Shown: in pieces, positions 57,738 through 64,000 of the stretch | Position numbering within the stretch: position 1 is the first letter of the stretch | Layout of the letters: the number at the start of each line of letters is the position of its first letter | From: JAGDMS01 sp050015455 | GTDB taxonomy: Bacteria > Desulfobacterota > Binatia > HRBIN30 | NCBI GenBank assembly: GCA_050015455.1 | Contig: JBEKBJ010000007.1 | Location: 16,314 to 80,313, forward strand | DNA: 64,000 nt | Reading direction: 5' to 3' | The notes under the pieces: model-generated | Seen by the model: only the letters and a program-made list of their open reading frames with translations | Database searches by the model: none | What the model was told of the DNA's origin: nothing | Position numbers and translations under genes: made by a program

Positions 57738-60700
57738 TCACCCACCGCCGCCCAAAGTCACCCGGTACCCGACCTCGGTGAACACAAGGTTGGCGGGACC
57801 GGTGTACCAGCCCCAGCCGATCAGGTTGGTACCGTCCGCGTAGCGGCGGAAGCTGCCCAGGAGGGCGCTGCTGGCGGCGCCCTGATACTGCCACACGACA
57901 GAGGCGCTGCCGGCGCCGAGGTCGAGCGCGTACTCGACGCCCCGGGCCGCTCCAGTACCACCGGCCGCTGCCGAGTGGTCATCGAAGAGCGAGATGTCCC
58001 CGTTTGGCTGAAAGCGCGCGTCGTGCTGCAGGTAGAACGCCACTTCTGGATCGCCTTGGATCGTGAGAATCTGCGCGCCATCCTTGTTGTACGCCGTCCC
58101 GCCCAACTTCCACACGACATTCCCGGTAGTCTTCGAGACGAGGAGCACTGCATTCATGTACGCGGAGGAGATGAGCACGTCGCCGTTGGCGTTCACATCG
58201 ATCGAGTTGCAGTGGTACACATCGGCCGGGCTCGCGTCGGTGCCCGCGCCTGCCTGTACGACAGACTCCTTGGCCGGATCGGTGTGATTGCTGGCCCGCC
58301 AGTCCCATACGAGGTTGCCCTGAGGATCAACCTCCTGCACGGCGCAATCGAGGATCGTGGAGTTGGCACCGTAGCCATTCAGACCGGTGAGATCCACCCC
58401 CGTAAGGTTCGGGTACGATATGAGCATGAAGTCGCCGTTAGGCAGCAAAAGTAACTCGTGGTTGTTCAAGGGGATGCCGACGGTGCTGATGGCCTGGGTC
58501 GTCCATGTGTTGAGAAAGTAGAGCGTGCCGATGGAAGGGACGGACGTGGTCGTTATCCCCACCGTCGAGTCAGGAAGCGGCGTGACGACGGTGGGATTCG
58601 CCTCACCCGACGGAATACGGTGATACCAGATGGGAGTTCCGTTCGCGTCGACGATCATGGCATAGGGTCCAGATCCCGCGGCGACGAAAAGGTTGCCGAT
58701 CAGATACCAGCCAGGAGTTGGGCTGCCGACTGCGGGGTACGTGCTCGGGACCACGAGCGGAAAGTCGGGGGGGGGAGGCAGCGGATCCAGTACTGCTGAG
58801 TGAAGCCGGTGGCGTCTTGGGCCAGCACCACAGCAGCCTGGTTCTGGATGAGCGACACGGGTACCGAGGCGGATGATACCCATGCGGTGGTGACCGGGGC
58901 GCTCAGCGAGACGCCTCCCCCGGGAGTCGCGGTCATGCCGAGCGTTAGGGTGTTCGTCCCGCTGCTGCAGACGACCGCGTAGTCGTAGATCGACGGCGAG
59001 AACGCCGGGCGCAACATCAGCGGGGACACGGTCAGCGAGGCCAGCGGCGGCTGCGTACAATTCCCTCCTACACAGATGGTCCCCCCGTTGGTGCACGCAG
59101 TACCGTCGGGGACGGGCAGGTAGGAACAGGTGCCGTCACCGTTGCACGTGCCAGCCTGCTGGCACTGAGCCGGCGGGGTGCAGCTGCAAGGCGTTGCTGT
59201 CGCAAGACTCGTCGGCGTATCGGTTGGTGTGGCTGTCGCCGTGCCCGCTGGAGGAATCGTTGGCGAGATCATCGCTGTCGCCACCACCGTGACGGTGGGT
59301 GGCGACGTCGGCCCGGGCGTTGTTCGGTGCACTCCGCAGCCATCCAAGGCGTTGTTCACCGCTGTCAGAATCTCATCCACGGTGACCTGGCCGTCGCCGT
59401 TCACGTCGCCCGCGAGGCACGTCGATACGTCCGCGTTCCCGAGGGCGATGTTCACCATCGTGAGGATCTCATCGACGGTCACGGTGCCGTCGTCGTTGCA
59501 GTCGCCGGCACACGGCTTCGGGGTGATGGTGGCAGCAGGCGCCACGGTGGGTGTGTTGGTCGGCGTGGGCGTGCTGGTGGCAGTGTTGGTTGGGGTGGGC
59601 GTCTGAGTCGGCGCACTGGCCGCGGTGGCCGTCGGTGTCAAGGTCGGCGTATCTGTCGGCGTGCTCGTCGCGGTGACGGTGGCGGTCGGTATCTGAGTCG
59701 GCGTGACTGTGGGTGTGCTCGTCGGCGTCGCCGTGGCCGTGGCGGTCGGTGTGGGTCTTGGCGTTTCAATCGCCGTCATCGTTGGGGTGACCGTAGCTGT
59801 GGGATTCGGCGTTGGTGTCAAACTCGGTGCGCTCGTCGGCGTCGGAGTAGGCGTTGTCGTTGGGGTGTTGATCGCTGTGGGTGTCGGCGTGATGCAGTAC
59901 CCACCGGCGCAAGACGCTCCAAACACGATGGCGCATCCGCCGCACGTCCCAACAATTGGAGCCGCACAGAAGTCGGCACACTGACAGCAGTCGTTCGGCC
60001 CAGGCGTATTGGTTGGGATCGGCGTGACGGTCGGGGTCGCGGTCGGAGTCGCGGTCGGAGTATTCAGCACGCAGAGGTCCCCGTCCACGCAGCTGGCGCC
60101 GACGACCACCGAGCAGTTTCCGCACGAACCGTTTGTAGGCGCTGCACAGCTTGTCGGACACTGGCAGCATCCTGGAGGTCCAGGTGAGTCGTACTCGTAC
60201 GCGCCGATGGAGCAGCTTGTGGCGCCATCACCAGGCCGGACGTAGCCGCGCTGGTCGAGGTTGTTCACCGGCGGTGCCGCGCAGACGGACTCATCGCCAG
60301 CGTTGACCGCCGGGCTCCCGAGCTCGAGCGCGACGGTTTGGGTCGGTCCGCCGTTATTCTGGAGCCCGGTCGGGTCAATAACAGGGTCCGTGCTACAGAA
60401 CGAGGTGCCGGTCGTGGTGGTACAGCCGGTACCCGTGAAACCACACGTCGTGCCGTCGTCGATGTTGTGGCCGCCATCCGTAACGCTGCCGGCGCAATTG
60501 CCGCCCGAGATGCTATTGGCGACGATAGTGTTGGTGACGGTGACGGTAGCCGTGCCCACGTAGTTGAAGATGGCGCCGCCGCGGCCGTTCGCGCTGTTGC
60601 CGGAGAAGGTGCTGTTGGTCACCGTCAGCGTGCCGTTGTTGACGATGGCGCCGCCGACCAAGCCGCTCGCGCTATTATCGTAGAAGGTGCTGTTGGTGAC

Positions 60701-61174
60701 CGTCAGCGTGCCGTAGCTGACGATGCCGCCGCCGCTAGTGAGGGCGCTATTGCCGGAGAAGCTGCTGTTGCTAACGGTCAGCGTGCCGTAGCTGACGATG
60801 CCGCCGCCGTAGAGCGCGCTATTGCCGTTGGCGATGGTCAGATTCTGGACCGTGAAGTTGACGCCATCGTCCACGGAGAAGACGCCCACGCTGTTCCCGC
60901 CGCTGATCGTGATCACACTCCCGCCGTCAACCGTCGTGTCGGCGGTAATGGTCTGGGTGCTGGTGACGGTAATCGTGGCGGCGCCACCGCAGTCGAAGGT
61001 CACGGTGCCGTCGAAACTCCCGCCCCCTGGGAGGCAGGCAGTCAGCGCTGCCTCGGTGCAGCTCGCACCCGTGCCGGTGCCCACGACGCACGCCAGGGCG
61101 CGCGATGGCAGAGTGAGACATGGCAGGAGCAGAGCCAGCCCTAAGCCGCTACATCGCAATGCCCTCTTCCTCAT
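57738..61174 (-). CDS. Large surface protein with beta-helix, dockerin repeats and arylsulfotransferase domain, frameshifted
   Basis: About 1140 codons from ATG 61174. A signal peptide (LGLALLLPCLTLPSRALA) is followed by a right-handed beta helix (about 45-300, repeated GGxIxxYGTLTVxNSxFxGNS), two CCQC...CG-C modules, long Thr-Pro linkers, a dockerin-like EF-hand pair (DCNDDGTVTVDEILTMVNIA and DVNGDGQVTVDEILTAVNNA), a Cys-rich piece, a cadherin-like beta sandwich and an arylsulfotransferase (ASST) domain with WYLIGNLFVAAG, IPLNNHELLLLPNGDF and HDARFQPNGDISLFDDH. The frame breaks at nine C (coding strand) just where the family has IRCLPPDFP. Seven or ten C would restore it. It is therefore a pseudogene, a phase-variable gene, or a sequencing error. 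Confidence 0.8.
58767..58775 (-). other. Homopolymer run of nine C (coding strand) causing the frame change
   Basis: The upstream frame reads IRCLPPPTF and then nonsense to a stop at 58700; the other frame reads PPPPDFPLVVPSTYP and continues through the arylsulfotransferase domain. The break is therefore within or very close to the run. Confidence 0.85.
59530..59920 (-). repeat. Thr-Pro linker repeats
   Basis: Coding-strand triplets for TPT, TAT, TPTPT and similar repeat for about 130 codons, with units close to CCCACGCCGAC or ACCGCGACC. Function is a stiff, possibly glycosylated stalk. Such DNA is prone to slippage. Confidence 0.7.
60600..60830 (-). repeat. Beta-helix coding repeats
   Basis: Near-identical copies of about 81 bases encoding GGGIVSYGTLTV and nearby residues; copies near 60692-60733 and 60773-60811 are almost identical at the DNA level, with a third more divergent copy. 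They form consecutive turns of the beta helix and could recombine. Confidence 0.7.
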
Positions 61175-61279
61175 TGTCGCCTGATACGCTCTCTTGCCGC
61201 CTCGGAGGAGGATGGATATCGTGCACGACACCGATCGAGCATCCCGTTCAGACAGGCGAGTCATGGTGCTCCCGCTTTC

Positions 61280-61489
61280 TCAGCACCCGTTCAACGCGTT
61301 GTTCACGGCGGTGAGGATCTCGTCAACGGTGATCTCCCCGTCCTTGTTGGCATCGCCGGCGCTGCAGTCTGACAGCCGTGCGTTACCGAGGGCGATGTTC
61401 ACCATGGTGAGGATGTCATCGACGGTGACGTCGTGGCTGTCGGAGTAATACAGACTGAAAAGTGGCGACGCCCATATTTGCCCCAGGAG
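61280..61489 (-). pseudogene. Orphan dockerin-repeat fragment
   Basis: The open minus frame (between stops at 61280 and 61490) reads SHDVTVDDILTMVNIALG, then DANKDGEITVDEILTAVNNA and ends NALNGC. It is the same dockerin-like pair as in the adjacent surface protein, but with no start codon or other domain. Probably the 3' end of a deleted relative. 61490-61723 holds nothing else I recognise. Confidence 0.55.
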
Positions 61490-61723
61490 TCACGATCGTC
61501 GGCCGAGCCACCTTCACCTACCCGCATCAAATGCCTTCTGGTCGCATTCTTTCGTGCTTGAAGGGTTTCTCCGACAGGCTCCTAGGCACGCGTTCAGCAA
61601 CGGGCGAAATGTTTATCGCCTCAAAATGCATCGGGGCAACTTCACGTCGCCTCGACGCGATACCTGTGCACACGAACACACCTGCGTCCAGAAAACTGCA
61701 CGCAGGTGTGTTTCCGCGCCAAT

Positions 61724-62239
61724 CTACTCGGTACCCTTATTACACCCGTGACCGGGATGCCCCTGATGGCGATGCCCGTGACCCTTGGCGAGAAAAGCCT
61801 GACAAGTTGCCGACACCTTTTGATTATTTCTAACCGCTTGGCGCAGGCACTGGATTTGGCCCCGCGGGCCGGTGGTCACATTCGAGCAGAACTGCGACAC
61901 GTCGTTAGTGCACGCGGTGTTGAACGCGGCTTGCCACGCGGCAATCTTGGCTTGCATCTTGGTTAGCTGCGCCTGGCAGTTCGGGAAATTGGAAATCGCA
62001 GACTGCTTGAGAAGACAGCTCGCAAACCCACCTGGACCTGGCGTGGCCTCCGTGCCGCAGAGCGCCTTCAGACAGCTGCCGTAACCACCGGGACCGGGAC
62101 CGGGTGTTACGCTGGGGCAAAGCTGCTGTAGCAGCGGACGACAGGCGCCTCCACCACCCGGCCCGTGTGCCAAAGCCGGTGCCCCAGCAAGCGCTAGGGC
62201 GAGCGCCGCGACGAACACGGCGAATCTTGACGTTTTCAT
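61724..62239 (-). CDS. Secreted cysteine-rich-repeat protein
   Basis: 171 residues starting at ATG 62239 after AAGGAGG. Signal peptide SRFAVFVAALALALAGAPALA, then Gly/Pro-rich segments with regularly placed Cys (about 11) and a helix rich in Gln and Ala. The CTNDVSQFCSNV and GQIQCLRQAVRNNQKVSATC pattern is the cysteine-rich repeat seen in FGF-receptor-like/GLG1-type proteins and in many bacterial secreted proteins. The C-terminus is His/Gly-rich (KGHGHRHQGHPGHGC), a potential metal-binding tail. Confidence 0.75.
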   Translation of the reverse strand: MKTSRFAVFVAALALALAGAPALAHGPGGGGACRPLLQQLCPSVTPGPGPGGYGSCLKALCGTEATPGPGGFASCLLKQSAISNFPNCQAQLTKMQAKIAAWQAAFNTACTNDVSQFCSNVTTGPRGQIQCLRQAVRNNQKVSATCQAFLAKGHGHRHQGHPGHGCNKGTE

Positions 62240-62657
62240 AGAACCTCCTTGGTTGAAAATCTCGGCCGTTAAGCAACGGCCAGCCTGACGCAACGCGTCC
62301 TTACCCCAGGTGACGAATCCGCAACCGTTAGGGTTGACCACACGGGCACATTTCACGAAAGAGCGGTGGGCATGATGTTTTCGTGCGCCGTTTTTCGGAC
62401 GTGCCCGGTTCCCGGAAATCGTCGAAAAACGCTGCTGGCCTCAGCGCTTTTCGTCAAAAAGGGTGGCCGCGCACACCGGGCCTTAGCGCGAAGAAATCCG
62501 CCGCGACCGTGCGCCGGTGGCCCGCCGCCCACCCGACCGCTGCCACGCGGCGTACGGCCTATTTCCGGAGTGTGTCAAAACAGGTCGCAGATTCGATGGC
62601 CTTCGAGGGCGAACCCGTCGATCTGGAGATGCTAGAGGACCACCTGAAGGTCCTGTT
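62240..62657. other. Long non-coding stretch
   Basis: 418 bases between the secreted protein (minus) and the next small plus-strand ORF. Promoter signals of the secreted protein must lie near 62260-62300. The frame coding MAFEGEPVDLEMLEDHLKVL (from 62596) looks protein-like but stops early and has no homology I recognise. Confidence 0.3.
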
Positions 62658-62846
62658 GTGCCACGAACCGACTCCACCCGATACATCGACACGCTAGCCG
62701 GCCCGCGCCGCTACACCGAGCTGGCTCCCGACCTGGCGCGAGTGGTCGAGGACGTATGTGTGCGCTATCTCGCCTCGCTGGCCGCTGCCGATCACCCCGA
62801 CTATCTTGAGCTCAAGGCCATTTGGGCCGAGCGGCTTCGGACATGA
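62658..62846 (+). CDS. Small hypothetical protein coupled to the helicase fragment
   Basis: 62 residues from GTG 62658 (RYIDTLAGPRRYTELAPDLA, then YLASLAAADHPDYLELKAIW). No family was recognised and the start is uncertain. The stop overlaps the helicase-fragment start as ATGA, so it is probably the end of a real gene of a former operon. Confidence 0.35.
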   Translation: MPRTDSTRYIDTLAGPRRYTELAPDLARVVEDVCVRYLASLAAADHPDYLELKAIWAERLRT

Positions 62847-62987
62847 AGATTCCCTACGTCATTGACAACCAGACTCATCGCTTGGTGGACGCGCTCAGCG
62901 ACATCCTAGCGGCACACGCGGGCAAGTCGCTCGACATCGCCACCGCGATCTCGTTGATCGGCGGATATTTCGCGGACCGGACCGCGA
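62843..62987 (+). pseudogene. N-terminal remnant of a Snf2-type helicase
   Basis: ATG 62843 begins MKIPYVIDNQTHRLVDALSD, then HAGKSLDIATA, the characteristic start of PLD-containing Snf2/DEAD helicases found in defence and restriction loci. After about 45 residues the frame runs into the antisense of the universal stress protein gene and all helicase motifs are missing. Confidence 0.5.
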
Positions 62988-63824
62988 TTATCTGTTCAAG
63001 AACACCGGGCAGCTGCTGTTGCGTAGGACGTACTCCGTGGTGCTGCCGAGGACCATCTCGATGATCCGGCTGTGGCCGTAGGCGCCGATGAACAGCAGAT
63101 CGAATCCCTGCTGCTTCAGGCAGGCGACGATTTGTTCCGGGGCATGTCCGGTCTGCACCACGCAGTTCGACTCGATGCTGTAGGAAGCAAGGTACTTGCG
63201 CGCGTCGCCGATGACCCGCTCTCCGCTGTCGGGGTCCTTGGCGACGGTGAGGACGGTCAGCGGCAACGACAGCGAAGCGCAAAACTCGGCGGCGGCATGC
63301 ATGGCCGCCGCGGCTCGCTGGCTGCCGTCATAGGCCAGCACCGGGCGAGTGATGGGGCAGAACTTGATCGGAGAGATGAACACCGGGCGGGGACACTTGC
63401 GCGTGACGCTCTCGGCGGTGCTGCCGAGCAGTCCGGTGGAGAACTTCTCGTTGACGCCACGGTGCCCGATCACCACCAGGTCGGCGGTGCGTGCCTGCTC
63501 CGCGACCTCGTTGGCAACGATGCCCATGACGAGGATGGTGTCGCTGCGCACGCTGCTCTTGCTGGCCTGGTCGCTAAACTCTTGCAGCAGGCCTTTGCCG
63601 CGTTCGTGCAGCGCCTCCCGCATCTTGGAAGAGAAATCGAGGTAGGGCTCGAATCCGAGCGAGCCGGACACGTCGTGGAAAAACGAGCCCTCGATGGAAA
63701 CGATGTCGATGACATGCAGGCCGACGACTGTGGCGCCCAAACGCTCACCCAGCCACAGCGCGTAGCCCATCGCCGTACGCGAGTGTTCGGAACCGTCCAG
63801 CCCAACAAGGATGGTCTTGATCAT
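62988..63824 (-). CDS. Tandem universal stress protein
   Basis: 278 residues, two UspA domains. The first begins MIKTILVGLDGSEHSRTAM and contains VVIGHRGVNEKFSTGLLGST; the second begins PVLAYDGSQRAAAAMHAAAE and contains LLFIGAYGHSRIIEMVLGST, both with the G-x2-G-x9-G(S/T) ATP-binding pattern. Start ATG 63824 rather than 63839. Usp proteins bind nucleotide and act in stress survival. The gene's 3' end was not hit by the neighbouring deletion. Confidence 0.93.
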   Translation of the reverse strand: MIKTILVGLDGSEHSRTAMGYALWLGERLGATVVGLHVIDIVSIEGSFFHDVSGSLGFEPYLDFSSKMREALHERGKGLLQEFSDQASKSSVRSDTILVMGIVANEVAEQARTADLVVIGHRGVNEKFSTGLLGSTAESVTRKCPRPVFISPIKFCPITRPVLAYDGSQRAAAAMHAAAEFCASLSLPLTVLTVAKDPDSGERVIGDARKYLASYSIESNCVVQTGHAPEQIVACLKQQGFDLLFIGAYGHSRIIEMVLGSTTEYVLRNSSCPVFLNR

Positions 63825-63961
63825 CGGCTCTGAGTTCACCCCTTATCACTTTACGGCGCACGGCTTCAAGACGTGGCCCGAGTCCCTGATCCGATGCTAG
63901 GCCGAAAAGTCGTAGGGGCGGAAAGAAGTTTCAAAAACCCGGCAGGTGGGTCCTGAGGGCC

Positions 63962-63990
63962 TTGACAATTAGGTTAGGACAAGCTAGTAG
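63962..63990 (+). promoter_or_regulatory. Possible promoter at the window edge
   Basis: TTGACA (63962-63967), 17 bases, TAGTAG (63985-63990). Good -35, weak -10. It would drive a gene beyond the window; nothing else lies in 63840-64000. Confidence 0.35.
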
Positions 63991-64000
63991 GCTTGCCCAT

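Noticed and set aside
1..64000. tRNA or rRNA genes
   Set aside because: No cloverleaf with a GTTCGA-type T loop or rRNA-conserved segment was seen; TTCGAATCC at 53471 and CTCGAATCC at 20357 lie inside coding sequence and have no matching arms.

Overview
The window is high-GC DNA with bacterial housekeeping genes in tight operons, interrupted by degraded accessory DNA. The gene set suggests a Deltaproteobacteria-like lineage, possibly Binatota: class I fumarate hydratase, RNase J, LolA and FtsK, a hopanoid-type glycosyltransferase (HpnI-like), CaiB/BaiF CoA-transferases, and a large surface protein with dockerin-type repeats, Thr-Pro linkers and an arylsulfotransferase domain. The lineage is inference; there is no rRNA, and I saw no tRNA.

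Layout. 1-4.4 kb: two CoA-transferases and fumarase. 4.6-8.5 kb: a DUF4416 gene and a minus-strand operon (CDP-alcohol phosphatidyltransferase, small membrane protein, flippase-like protein, CoaBC). 8.6-10.5 kb: iron-sulfur genes (DUF971, Mrp, ferredoxin). 10.6-12.9 kb: polyprenyl synthase and HpnI-like glycosyltransferase. 13-22.7 kb: a long minus-strand operon pgpA-cinA-thpR-recA-pilT-recX-alaS-phoH-ybeY ending in a clear intrinsic terminator. 23-30.7 kb: two plus-strand operons, xdhC / nucleotidyltransferase / stand-alone LigD-type phosphoesterase and rnj-ftsK-lolA-yajQ. 30.8-37.6 kb: hypothetical and secreted proteins and prfB, which keeps the programmed +1 frameshift (CTTTGAC). 38.4-44.2 kb: a three-gene, stop/start-coupled AmmeMemoRadiSam operon whose first gene fuses a membrane spermidine-synthase-like domain to a NapH-like polyferredoxin domain, whose radical SAM protein has a twin-arginine N-terminus, and whose Memo and AMMECR1 parts are one membrane-anchored protein. 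I consider this the strongest candidate for an undescribed system. 44.4-47.7 kb: a very large zinc-ribbon / cyclase / ATPase / TPR regulator.

47.7-52.5 kb and parts of 37.6-38.4 and 62-63 kb are gene graveyards: pieces of a histidine kinase, a Gld-type ABC transporter with an internal deletion, two short-chain dehydrogenases, an outer-membrane barrel, a DUF4258/YgiT toxin-antitoxin pair, an Eco57I-like methylase and a Snf2-type helicase. 52.5-57.7 kb is a visibly less GC-rich island: two ImmA/IrrE modules (one with a DUF4411 PIN-like toxin candidate) flank an IS1-type transposase. It carries a 19-bp-period repeat array and a divergent promoter with exact dyad symmetry.

57.7-61.5 kb holds the surface protein, split by a frameshift in a run of nine C (coding strand), followed by an orphan dockerin piece. 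61.7-64 kb holds a secreted cysteine-rich-repeat protein and a tandem universal stress protein.
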